A stretch of 64,000 bases of DNA from Actinomadura oligospora ATCC 43269 (GTDB lineage Bacteria > Actinomycetota > Actinomycetes > Streptosporangiales > Streptosporangiaceae), in contig NZ_KI912410.1 of the NCBI RefSeq assembly GCF_000518265.1, positions 290,774-354,773 on the forward strand, read 5' to 3'. A program made the translations under genes and the position numbers. The notes below the pieces were generated by a model that worked only from the letters and a program-made list of their open reading frames with translations, did no database searches and was not told the DNA's origin. Below are positions 24,742-33,698 of this stretch, piece by piece. The first letter of the stretch is position 1; every line of letters starts with the position of its first letter.

Positions 24742-25113
24742 TCAGGGGTGTGTCCTGCCTGAGCGTAGTCCGGGGCGGCGGAGCAGGCGCAACGCCTTCT
24801 CCTTCTCGAAGTCCAGGGCGCGGGCCGGCGGGGCTGACAGGCGTCCGATGCGTTCGCCCAGCTCACGGACGCGCGCCTGCACCTCGGGCTCGGCCAGGAC
24901 GCGCAGGCCGAAGGCGAGTTCGGCGGGTCCGATGTCGAACCGCTTCTCCAGGGCCAGGGCGAGCGCGACGGCGCGCAGCTCGGCGTCCCCGAAGCGGCGG
25001 TGGCCGCCGCTCGCCCCGGTGTCGCGCGTCGGCGGCAGCAGCCCCAGCCGTTCCCGGTAGCGGAGCATGCGGGGTGAGGTGCCGAGCCGCCGGGCGGCCT
25101 CCGTGATGCGCAT
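24742..25113 (-). CDS. MerR-family transcriptional regulator, short form
   Basis: A 123-residue protein. The N-terminal winged helix (MRITEAARRLGTSPRMLRYRERLGLLPPTRD and GGHRRFGDAELRAV) is typical of MerR proteins. The rest is a short dimerisation helix without cysteines or a separate ligand domain, so metal sensing is unlikely. The gene diverges from ahcY, and a dyad at 25124-25141 lies eleven bases upstream of its ATG. Autoregulation, and possibly control of ahcY, is inferred from that arrangement. Confidence 0.85.
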   Translation of the reverse strand: MRITEAARRLGTSPRMLRYRERLGLLPPTRDTGASGGHRRFGDAELRAVALALALEKRFDIGPAELAFGLRVLAEPEVQARVRELGERIGRLSAPPARALDFEKEKALRLLRRPGLRSGRTHP

Positions 25114-25123
25114 GGGACTAATT

Positions 25124-25141
25124 CTGACAAATTTGTGTCAG
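25124..25141. promoter_or_regulatory. Dyad operator in the merR-ahcY intergenic region
   Basis: CTGACA (25124-25129) and TGTCAG (25136-25141) form a perfect inverted repeat around AATTTG. It is close to the merR start codon and is the only AT-rich dyad in the gap, so it is a likely MerR operator. Confidence 0.5.
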
Positions 25142-25236
25142 GTAGTCATGGCCGACCGTTCTCGACGCGCGCCTCCGCCCCTAGACTCGCTCGCGTACGG
25201 CGTGTCCGAGGATCGCAACAGAGGAGCAACGGAAGC

Positions 25237-26667
<1,431 letters not shown>

Positions 26668-26759
26668 TCTCCGGCGCCCGCGTTCCTGAGGAGTTGCTTC
26701 CAACGGGCCCGGCGGCACGGGCCGCCACACGGGACGCGGGGTAGGGTCCGAACGAGCCT

Positions 26760-26802
26760 GGAGCCGCCGCGCCTGCCGGGGAACCGGTAGCGCGGCGGCT
26801 CC
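26760..26802 (+). terminator. Terminator after ahcY
   Basis: GGAGCCGCCGCGC (26760-26772) pairs with its exact complement at 26790-26802. The 17-base loop can itself fold as CCGG-GGAA-CCGG. Confidence 0.7.
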
Positions 26803-26836
26803 GTCGCATCCAGCGGACATGCCGGACGCGCGGGCC

Positions 26837-26890
26837 GTGCGGGCCGTGCCGGACGTGCGGGCCGTGCCGGGCGTGCGGGCCGTGCCGGAC
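26837..26890. repeat. Three 18-bp tandem repeats upstream of the second AhcY-like gene
   Basis: GTGCGGGCCGTGCCGGAC occurs at 26837, 26855 (one mismatch) and 26873, with degenerate partial copies on both sides. It ends 40 bases before the start codon of the next gene, inside its probable leader. Confidence 0.7.
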
Positions 26891-26930
26891 GCGCCGGACG
26901 GGTACAGAGGCGGACACTGAGGGGGATCGG

Positions 26931-28190
26931 ATGAGCGACGTCGCGGACGCCTCGCTGGCGTACGAAGGCGTCAAGCGGATCGAGTGGGCGGACCGGAGCA
27001 TGCCGGTGCTGCGCCAGATCCGCGAGCGTTTCGAGACCGAGCTTCCACTGACCGGGTTGCGCGTCGCGGCGTGCATGCACGTCACGACGGAGACCGCGGG
27101 CCTGATCCGGACCCTCCAGGCGGGCGGCGCGAGCGTCGCCCTCGCCGCATCCAACCCGCTCTCCACACAGGACGACGTGGCCGCGGCGCTCGTCCACGAG
27201 TACGGCGCGCAGGTCTTCGCACGCGCCGGAACCGACCGCGAGGGCTACTACCGGCACATCCACCAGGCCCTCGAGACCGGCCCCGACCTGGTCCTGGACG
27301 ACGGCTGCGACCTGGTCAACACGCTGCACACCGAACGCGTCGACCTGCTCGGGACGGTGCGCGGCGGCTGCGAGCAGACCACGACCGGCGTGATCCGGCT
27401 GCACCAGATGGCCCGCGAGGGCGCGCTGCGCTTTCCGATGGTGGCGGTGAACGACACCGACACCAAGCACATGTTCGACAACCGGTACGGCACCGGCCAG
27501 TCCACCCTGGACGGCATCGTCCGCGCCACCAACACCCTGCTCGCCGGGAAGACCATCGTCATCGCGGGCTTCGGGTACTGCGGCCGCGGCCTCGCCGAAC
27601 GCGCCCGCGGCCTCGGCGCCCGCGTCGTCGTCACCGAGATCGACCCGGTCAAGGCCCTGGACGCCGCCCTGCAGGGCTACACCGTCCTCCCGATGGCCGA
27701 GGCCGCCCCGGCGGGCGACGTCTTCATCACCGTCACCGGCAACCGCGACGTGATCGCCGCCGAGCACCTCGCGGTCATGAAGAGCGGCGCGATCCTCGCC
27801 AACTCCGGCCACTTCGACGTCGAGATCGACGTCCGCGCCCTGGCCGACCTCGCCGTCGCCGTCCACCACGGCGTCCGCCCCCAGGCCGACGAGTACGTCC
27901 TCGCCGACGGCCGTCGCCTCGTCCTGCTGGCCGAAGGCCGCCTGGTCAACCTCGCCGCCGCCGAGGGCCACCCCGCCGCCGTCATGGACATGTCCTTCGC
28001 AGACCAGGCCCTCACCTGCGCCTGGCTCGCCGAATCCGCCCCCACCCTCCAACCCGCCGTCCACGACGTCCCCAAGGACATCGACACCGAGGTGGCCCGC
28101 CTCAAACTGGCCTCCATGTCCATAGCCATAGACGCCCTGACCCCCGACCAGGAGGACTACCTCCACTCCTGGCGCCTGGGCACAACCTGA
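26931..28190 (+). CDS. Adenosylhomocysteinase-like enzyme, short archaeal/Thermotoga type
   Basis: A 419-residue AhcY homologue clearly different from its neighbour. It keeps the substrate stretch (EQTTTGVIRLHQMAREGALRFP, then VNDTDTKHMFDNRYGTGQS) and an NAD-binding loop reading GFGYCGRG in place of GYGDVGKG. It lacks the ~40-residue bacterial insertion. It ends DYLHSWRLGTT instead of the KPEHYRY tail that contacts NAD across subunits. Archaeal enzymes of this type include the S-inosylhomocysteine hydrolase of Methanocaldococcus, so the true substrate may be SAH, S-inosyl-homocysteine or another thioether nucleoside. The ATG is preceded by GAGGGGGA. Divergence from ahcY argues against a recent duplication. 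Confidence 0.88.
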   Translation: MSDVADASLAYEGVKRIEWADRSMPVLRQIRERFETELPLTGLRVAACMHVTTETAGLIRTLQAGGASVALAASNPLSTQDDVAAALVHEYGAQVFARAGTDREGYYRHIHQALETGPDLVLDDGCDLVNTLHTERVDLLGTVRGGCEQTTTGVIRLHQMAREGALRFPMVAVNDTDTKHMFDNRYGTGQSTLDGIVRATNTLLAGKTIVIAGFGYCGRGLAERARGLGARVVVTEIDPVKALDAALQGYTVLPMAEAAPAGDVFITVTGNRDVIAAEHLAVMKSGAILANSGHFDVEIDVRALADLAVAVHHGVRPQADEYVLADGRRLVLLAEGRLVNLAAAEGHPAAVMDMSFADQALTCAWLAESAPTLQPAVHDVPKDIDTEVARLKLASMSIAIDALTPDQEDYLHSWRLGTT

Positions 28191-28458
28191 CCCACCCCCC
28201 ACCCCCTCCACGCAGGCCGTTTCACCCGACCCCCTACACACGCGGCCCACTACACACGCGGCCCGTTTCACCCGGGCCGCGTCACGTCGGGCCGCGTCAC
28301 TTCAGGGCCCTCCACCCCCAGGCCCCTCACCCGCCCGCTGTCGTACTCCGGAGTGCCGGTGGGGCGGCACCTCGATCCGTCCGTTCTAGGGGCGGGTGTC
28401 CCTTGCACGGTTGGCTTGGGTCGAGGTGGCTCCTGGCTCGGGATGCCTCGGACTGAGA

Positions 28459-28473
28459 TAGCGTCGGCGGGTG
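28459..28473 (+). promoter_or_regulatory. -10 element of a leaderless start (TAGCGT, 6 nt, GTG)
   Basis: TAGCGT at 28459-28464 precedes the GTG at 28471 by six bases, with no ribosome binding site. Confidence 0.5.
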
Positions 28474-29355
28474 CCACGCGGAACCTACCTGCACCTGGAG
28501 GACGGAACCGAGGAGCGTTTCCAATGCGCTCCCGGCCCCGGGGGCTGGCGCTACGTCGCGTCCCGCACGGATGGGACTCGCGTCGACCTCGTCGTGGACG
28601 CGCGGTGGCGGCAGATCAGGGTCGAGTTCGTCGCACCCGACTGGTGGCTACGCGGAGGCGTCACCGGACGCGAGGTCGCCTGGGTCCGCGCCGCCTCGTC
28701 CGGCGAGGCCACCGAGCACTCGACACCAGCATCAGGATTCCTGGGGGAGTCCCCAGCCTTCGCCATCGCCATCGCGCGCTACCTAGCCGAGGTGCGACCG
28801 CAACGCCCGCACCCGTCCGACTTGAACACCACAATCCCAGGCACTACAGCACCAAGCGCCACGCCCCCAGACGACGCAAGTCCAAACGCGAACACCGAAG
28901 ACACACTCTCGAACGACACAACCTCGGAGGCCCAGTCCCCAGGCACCACGTCGTCCGAGTCCTGGAACATCACGTCAGAGGAGCCCGCACCTGTGGACGG
29001 CCCGAGGGGAACCGAACCCGGCCCCTCGGAATGGGCAGGAACCGAGTCGTCCAGCGGCGCAGAGGTCGACGCCTCTGAGCACAATGCCCTGCTGGCCGGG
29101 ACGGCGGTGGACGTGCGGCTTGTGCGTGTGAGCGGGTTCGCGCTGGCGACGCTGACCGAATCATCGCGTTGGCGGCTCGCTTCCGTGACAAGGCACGAGA
29201 CCGAGACCGGGCCCCTGCCGGTTGAGCAGTACGAGGTGGCGGACCTGTCGACCGGAGAGCTCCAACACGTTCACCTAGCAGGCGACGTCATCCTGGATGC
29301 TCCGGGCATCGAACTGATCGACCTGGACGGCCCTCCCAACTTCCTGACGAGCTGA
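28471..29355 (+). CDS. Unrecognised protein with two small domains joined by a Ser/Thr-rich linker
   Basis: A 294-residue protein that I do not recognise. Residues 1-110 are a compact beta-rich domain (GTYLHLEDGTEERFQCAPGP, DLVVDARWRQIRVEFVAPDW). Residues ~112-205 are a linker very rich in Ser, Thr, Pro, Asn and Glu (for example SNDTTSEAQSPGTTSSESWN). Its codons contain much more A than the surrounding genes. Residues ~206-294 are a second domain (GTAVDVRLVRVSGFALATL ... LAGDVILDAPGIELIDLDGPP). There is no signal peptide or membrane segment, so it should be cytoplasmic. Acidic Asp-rich patches end the protein. The leaderless-type promoter and clean coding ends suggest a real gene. It follows the AhcY-like gene by 280 bases. 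Confidence 0.7.
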   Translation: MPRGTYLHLEDGTEERFQCAPGPGGWRYVASRTDGTRVDLVVDARWRQIRVEFVAPDWWLRGGVTGREVAWVRAASSGEATEHSTPASGFLGESPAFAIAIARYLAEVRPQRPHPSDLNTTIPGTTAPSATPPDDASPNANTEDTLSNDTTSEAQSPGTTSSESWNITSEEPAPVDGPRGTEPGPSEWAGTESSSGAEVDASEHNALLAGTAVDVRLVRVSGFALATLTESSRWRLASVTRHETETGPLPVEQYEVADLSTGELQHVHLAGDVILDAPGIELIDLDGPPNFLTS

Positions 29356-29743
29356 CCCGAGCACCGTTCGAGACACACCGAACGAGCCCACTCGGCACAA
29401 CGAGCCCCGCCCAAACCGGCCCGACAGCCGCCCACGGTCATCCAACAAGGCCCACGGCGCTTGGTGCACGACGTTCCGGGGTGCGGCCTTCGTGACCGTG
29501 GGAATGGGCGAGAACGGTGACCGGGGGAATGGGCGAGAACGTTTGGGCGCGTGGTTGCCGAGGGCGCGCGTGTCAGCGGATGCGGCGCACGGCGTGATGC
29601 CCAGGCCGGGTCGTGGGGAGCGAACCCCGGAAGTCGTGAAGGGCATGTGGGTGCGAAGACGTAGTGGGGCGTGGTGTCGTTTCCTCCCGGTTCGGGTTCG
29701 GTGGTGTCGATGGCGGTAAGGCAGGGTGGCGTATTTGTGTGGG
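29356..29743. other. Convergent intergenic region, 388 bases, with a 25-bp tandem repeat
   Basis: No coding frame is convincing here. The one clear structure is a tandem duplication of 25 bases (29493-29517 and 29518-29542) with two mismatches, sharing the core GGGAATGGGCGAGAACG. I do not see a strong terminator hairpin. Confidence 0.5.
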
Positions 29744-31267
29744 TCAGGACGGGGTGACGGTGATGGTGTGGGTGGTGCGCGCTGGGTCGTTCCACACCGA
29801 CAGGACGCGGCGGGTGGGGTCCCAGTGCCGCTTCTTGTCGGTGGCGCTCACCTTGGGGGTGCCCGGGTAGACGGTTGCGGGGAGCCAGATCTCGGTGGGG
29901 CCGGACGCGCCGGAGCCGGAGCGCCAGGTCACCGTGAAGGTGCTGGAGCTGAGGGAGATCTTCGTGGGGGTGCCGGCGACCGCCTGGGGGAAGGGACGGG
30001 CCAGAACCTTGCCGACGACGGTCAACCTGCCCTCGCGGTCGAGGGGAGCATAGGTCTCCTTCGGGCCCTGGGCTTGCGGGTCGTTCGACCAGTACGCCCA
30101 GCCGACCCGGAGGTCGTCGCTCATCGACAGCCAGTCGCGCGTGAAGTCGGCCGCTCCCGGCTGGGAGAAGGACATGGCGCCGATCTCACCGATCCACAGT
30201 GGGGCGTTGAGGCGTCGGGCCGCATTCGTCATGTTCTGGCGCCAGAGGACGAATTCGGCTTGGACGAGGGTCTTGGAGATTCCGGTGTAGCCGCCGCCGA
30301 TGTCGACGCCGCCCGGGTAGAAGTGGGCGGCGAGGACCATGCGTGAGCTCGGGTCGGACAGCCGCGTCAGGCTCGTGCCCGCCGTCCGCTGGCCGCCCTG
30401 CCCGACGAGCTTGGTCAAGGGCGCACGCACGCGCGGGTCGCGGACCTGGCCGAGGGCGGTGTCGAGGCCTTCGTTGACGCCAAGGGCCTGCGGCTCCACG
30501 AAGACCCACTTGTCGTGGTCCACCTTGCGGATGGCGTTCACGATGCGCTGGTAGAACGGCGTGAGCACCGGGCCCTCGAAGAAGCCGAACTGCTTCGTCC
30601 CGCCGAACGGCTCGTTCATCAGGTCGTAGCCCAGCACGGCTGGATCCTTGGCGAAACGAGCCGCGACGTGCTTCCACATCGCCACGTAGTGCTGCATGAG
30701 TTCCGGGTGCTTACCGGTGTTGTTCCAGAAGTTGTCATAGGCGCGGAGCACGGCCGGTTGCAGGTAGGTGAGCACCCACGGGTCCTGCGGCGTACAGGGA
30801 AGCCCGTCGGTGATCGTCGCCCAGGCCGGGGCGCCGTTACCCGCCCCCTTGCAGGCCGCCGGGCCGTAGATGTCCTGGTGCATGTCGAGGACGACGTTGA
30901 TGCCCTGCTCGCGGTACCAGGCCACGCGCCGGGCGACCTCGTCCAGGTAGCGGTCGTCGTAGCGCCCGGGGCTCGGCTCGATGTTCTTCCACTGCAGGAC
31001 GTATCGGACGACGTTGCTTCCGAGGTTCTGCCGTTCGGCGATGACGTTGCGGCGTTCGATCCAGGGCAGGCCGGACGGTCCTTTGGCGTCATTGGCGGTG
31101 TTGAGCCCGTGCAGGACGAGTGCCCGCCCCTGGCCGTCGGTGATCTGGCGCAGCCCGTCGCCCTGGTCGGCCGACGCCGCTTCGGCCAACGGGACGGCTG
31201 TGGGCACCGTGATGAGCAGCGCGGTGAGCGCCAGGCGGACGACGGCGGTGACGACGGGACGAGGCAC
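29744..31267 (-). CDS. Secreted glycoside hydrolase family 5 enzyme, endoglycoceramidase-like
   Basis: A 507-residue secreted enzyme. The signal peptide is PVVTAVVRLALTALLITVPTAVPLAEA. The (beta/alpha)8 barrel includes LHGLNTANDAKG, VRYVLQWKNIEPSPGRYDD and VVLDMHQDIYG. The acid/base E219 lies in YDLMNEP and the nucleophile E361 in LWIGEIGA, so the GH5 pair is complete. A C-terminal beta-sandwich of ~90 residues follows. Overall it resembles endoglycoceramidases and related GH5 glycosidases of Rhodococcus and other actinomycetes, which cut the glycan from glycolipids. Cellulase-like activity on other beta-glycosides is an alternative. It stands alone, with a 239-base upstream region containing a DnaA-box-like nonamer. 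Confidence 0.87.
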   Translation of the reverse strand: MPRPVVTAVVRLALTALLITVPTAVPLAEAASADQGDGLRQITDGQGRALVLHGLNTANDAKGPSGLPWIERRNVIAERQNLGSNVVRYVLQWKNIEPSPGRYDDRYLDEVARRVAWYREQGINVVLDMHQDIYGPAACKGAGNGAPAWATITDGLPCTPQDPWVLTYLQPAVLRAYDNFWNNTGKHPELMQHYVAMWKHVAARFAKDPAVLGYDLMNEPFGGTKQFGFFEGPVLTPFYQRIVNAIRKVDHDKWVFVEPQALGVNEGLDTALGQVRDPRVRAPLTKLVGQGGQRTAGTSLTRLSDPSSRMVLAAHFYPGGVDIGGGYTGISKTLVQAEFVLWRQNMTNAARRLNAPLWIGEIGAMSFSQPGAADFTRDWLSMSDDLRVGWAYWSNDPQAQGPKETYAPLDREGRLTVVGKVLARPFPQAVAGTPTKISLSSSTFTVTWRSGSGASGPTEIWLPATVYPGTPKVSATDKKRHWDPTRRVLSVWNDPARTTHTITVTPS

Positions 31268-31404
31268 GGTGAGGCTCCCTGAGCAAGCGACCGACCAAAC
31301 ATGAAATTTCCTCGGAGGTTAGGCGGTGGCGGCCACCGCTGTCCATGGGCCGAGGAGTCCAGAATTCCGCGGTCGTCACCCAGAGTGCCACCAAGGTGCC
31401 GATC

Positions 31405-31413
31405 TGTGGATAA
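31405..31413 (-). promoter_or_regulatory. Perfect DnaA-box nonamer, minus strand
   Basis: TGTGGATAA on the plus strand (TTATCCACA on the minus strand) lies in the upstream region of the GH5 gene. Confidence 0.4.
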
Positions 31414-31506
31414 CTCGCTCACAACCGAGCTTGCGCCCAGGGAACACAACTCAAGAGCTCACGCACACACGGAAGACGCTCGCCGAGAGAAAGGATCGAC
31501 CGAAGC

Positions 31507-32562
31507 TCAGCCGTGCGGGTACGGACCTGCTGGCGGGGCGACCGGGCCAGGCGCAACCGGATAAGGCCCGGACGGCACGGGAGCGCCGACCGGACAGGGG
31601 CCACCAACGGGAACACCTGTGGCCGTCGGCCACCCTCCGGGATGGGCCGGGGGGACGGGCGCGCCAGGAGGTCCGGCGGGAACAGAAGGGACAGGGGGAA
31701 CGGGCATCGGCTGGCCCTTGGCCGGGCCTCCGGCAGGGACCGGCGGCGGTGCCAGCGGGTCGCGGGCGGCGCGGCGGAGGCGCAGTTCGCGCTGGCGCGC
31801 GAGGCGCAGCTCCTCGCGGTGACGGCGCTCCGCCAGAACCGCGGACAGGAGGATTTCGGGCCGGACGCCAGGAGGCGGGGGAGGCCCGACGACGGTGAAG
31901 ACCTCTCCCGTGATGCGTTCGCCCAGCGAGTCGCGAACCTCTGGGAGGAGCTCCCAGAACCGGGCGAGGTACTGCCGCGCCGTCATCGCCAGTTCGTCGG
32001 GAAGGCGGGACAGTTCCAGCGTCCGTGCCCAGCCCGAGAGGAACGGCGGCATCCAGGCCACCGGCCCGTACATACCGGCGGCCGACACCCGTTCCTGAAT
32101 GACCAGGGTTCCGGCGAAGAGGTCGCCGAGGCGCTTGCCGCGCCGGTTGAACAACGAGGTGAGGAGGGCTGGCGCGCCATAGAGCGTCCAGAACTCGATC
32201 ACCCCGGCCAGCGCGCGCACGAGGGCTTGCCGGAACCGGACAGGTCCGCCGTCGTCGGCCACGACGCGCAGCCCGAGGGCGAGCTTGCCCAGCGTGCGCC
32301 CGCGTGTGAGCGTCTCGAACGCGCACGGGTAACCGACCAGGACGAGCGCCATCACGAGGATCGACAGTCCGACGACCCATGCGGAATCCGCGACGGTCCC
32401 GACCAGCCCGACCAGGACGAAGGCGAAGTTCAACGCCGTGAATTGCACGAACAGGTCGAGCAGGAGGGCGCACCCGCGGCTGGCGAGGCGGGCGACACGC
32501 AGGTCGAGCGCGACGGCCTCACCGACGACGAGCTCCCCGTCCTCCACCGCACGCGCCACCAT
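31507..32562 (-). CDS. RDD-family membrane protein with proline-rich tail
   Basis: About 351 residues. The RDD domain carries the founding motif residues in RVARLASRGCALLLDLFVQF (an Arg then Asp in the first helix). A second membrane pair spans VVGLSILVMALVLVGYPCAFE, and the helix GRTLGKLALGLRVVADDG is family-typical. A cytoplasmic region with a charged helix (LAERRHREELRLARQRELRLRRAAR) follows. The last ~80 residues are Pro/Gly/Val-rich with repeats like PVPPVPSVPAGPPG. The frame is open to 32610, but the ATG at 32562, with GAGG close upstream, better fits the family start. It diverges from the spoIIM-like gene, as in many actinobacteria, which suggests a shared envelope role. Confidence 0.82.
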   Translation of the reverse strand: MVARAVEDGELVVGEAVALDLRVARLASRGCALLLDLFVQFTALNFAFVLVGLVGTVADSAWVVGLSILVMALVLVGYPCAFETLTRGRTLGKLALGLRVVADDGGPVRFRQALVRALAGVIEFWTLYGAPALLTSLFNRRGKRLGDLFAGTLVIQERVSAAGMYGPVAWMPPFLSGWARTLELSRLPDELAMTARQYLARFWELLPEVRDSLGERITGEVFTVVGPPPPPGVRPEILLSAVLAERRHREELRLARQRELRLRRAARDPLAPPPVPAGGPAKGQPMPVPPVPSVPAGPPGAPVPPAHPGGWPTATGVPVGGPCPVGAPVPSGPYPVAPGPVAPPAGPYPHG

Positions 32563-32638
32563 GACCTCATTTGCCGTACGCCGGACCTTACTTACGGGCC
32601 ACGGCGACACTCGTCGTGTTTCGGACAGCCTAGGGCGT

Positions 32639-32654
32639 TAAGCTCCCCCGGGTG
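32639..32654 (+). promoter_or_regulatory. -10 element of a leaderless start (TAAGCT, 7 nt, GTG)
   Basis: TAAGCT at 32639-32644 is seven bases before the GTG at 32652, with no ribosome binding site between. Confidence 0.5.
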
Positions 32655-33647
32655 GACGTCGATGCCTACGTGGCCGCGCACAACGCAGAGTGGCAGCGGC
32701 TGGAGAAGCTGATCAACTCCTCCCGCAAGCGCACGGGTGCGGAAATCGACGAGTTGGTCGAGCTGTATCAGCGGACTGCGACGCACCTCTCGGCGATCCG
32801 TTCCAGCGCGCCCGATCCGGCCCTTGTCGCTCGCCTGTCATCGCTGGTCGCGCGCGGACGAGCGGCCGTCGCGGGCGCGCAGGCACCCATGTGGCGCGAC
32901 ATGACGCGCTTCGTCACGGTGTCGTTCCCTGCCGCCGCCTACCGAATGCGCTGGTGGTGGATCGGCAACGCGGTCCTCGGCAACATCCTGTCCTTGGCCC
33001 TGGCCATCTGGATCGTGCACAACCCCACGGCGCAGGCAACGCTGTTGGCCCCACACGAGATTCGCGACCTGGTCGACCATGACTTCGCCAACTACTACAC
33101 CGAGCACTCGGCGGCATCGTTCGCGTTCCAGGTCTGGATCAACAATGCCTGGGTGTCGGCGACGGCACTGATTTTCGGCATCCTCCTAGGGATCCCGACG
33201 ATTTTCGTGCTGCTGACCAACCAGCTCAACCTTGGCGTCAACGCGGGCCTGATGTTCGCCTACGGCAAGGGTGATGTCTTCTTCGGGCTGATCCTGCCGC
33301 ACGGTCTTCTCGAGCTCACAGCCGTCTACCTCGCCTGTGGCGCCGGACTGAAACTCGGCTGGACCATCATCGACCCGGGCCCACGTACGCGTGCGCGCGC
33401 TTTGGCTGAGGAGGGACGCGCGCTCGCCAGCATCGCGCTCGGACTCATCGGTGTTCTGCTGGTGTCCGGCCTGATCGAGGGCTTCGTCACCGGCTACGTG
33501 CACACAACGTGGCTTCGGGTCGGGATCGGTGTCGTCGCAGAAGCCACCTTCCTCGCCTACGTCATCGCCCTGGGCCGTCGTGCGACTCGCTCTGGCGAGA
33601 CCGGCGATTCGCTGGATCAGCCCGCCGTCGCCCCTGCCGCAGGGTGA
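32652..33647 (+). CDS. SpoIIM-like (DUF95) membrane protein
   Basis: A 331-residue multi-pass membrane protein of the stage II sporulation protein M family. A ~100-residue cytoplasmic helical region (VDAYVAAHNAEWQRLEKLI ... GAEIDELVELYQRTATHLS) precedes six or so membrane segments. The conserved loops include NNAWVSATALIFGILLGIPT and FFGLILPHGLLELTAVYLA. In Bacillus SpoIIM belongs to the septal peptidoglycan-hydrolysing complex. In actinobacteria the gene always travels with RDD, DUF58 and MoxR genes, as here, and its job is not established. The GTG start has a leaderless-type promoter element. Confidence 0.88.
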   Translation: MDVDAYVAAHNAEWQRLEKLINSSRKRTGAEIDELVELYQRTATHLSAIRSSAPDPALVARLSSLVARGRAAVAGAQAPMWRDMTRFVTVSFPAAAYRMRWWWIGNAVLGNILSLALAIWIVHNPTAQATLLAPHEIRDLVDHDFANYYTEHSAASFAFQVWINNAWVSATALIFGILLGIPTIFVLLTNQLNLGVNAGLMFAYGKGDVFFGLILPHGLLELTAVYLACGAGLKLGWTIIDPGPRTRARALAEEGRALASIALGLIGVLLVSGLIEGFVTGYVHTTWLRVGIGVVAEATFLAYVIALGRRATRSGETGDSLDQPAVAPAAG

Positions 33648-33698
33648 CCACAGCAAGCGACGAGCGCCAACGATGGAGCGACGTCCGGCAGCGTCCGG

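Noticed and set aside
25142..25236. SAH riboswitch in the ahcY leader
   Set aside because: The 95-base leader shows no conserved paired elements of that class that I can recognise by eye.
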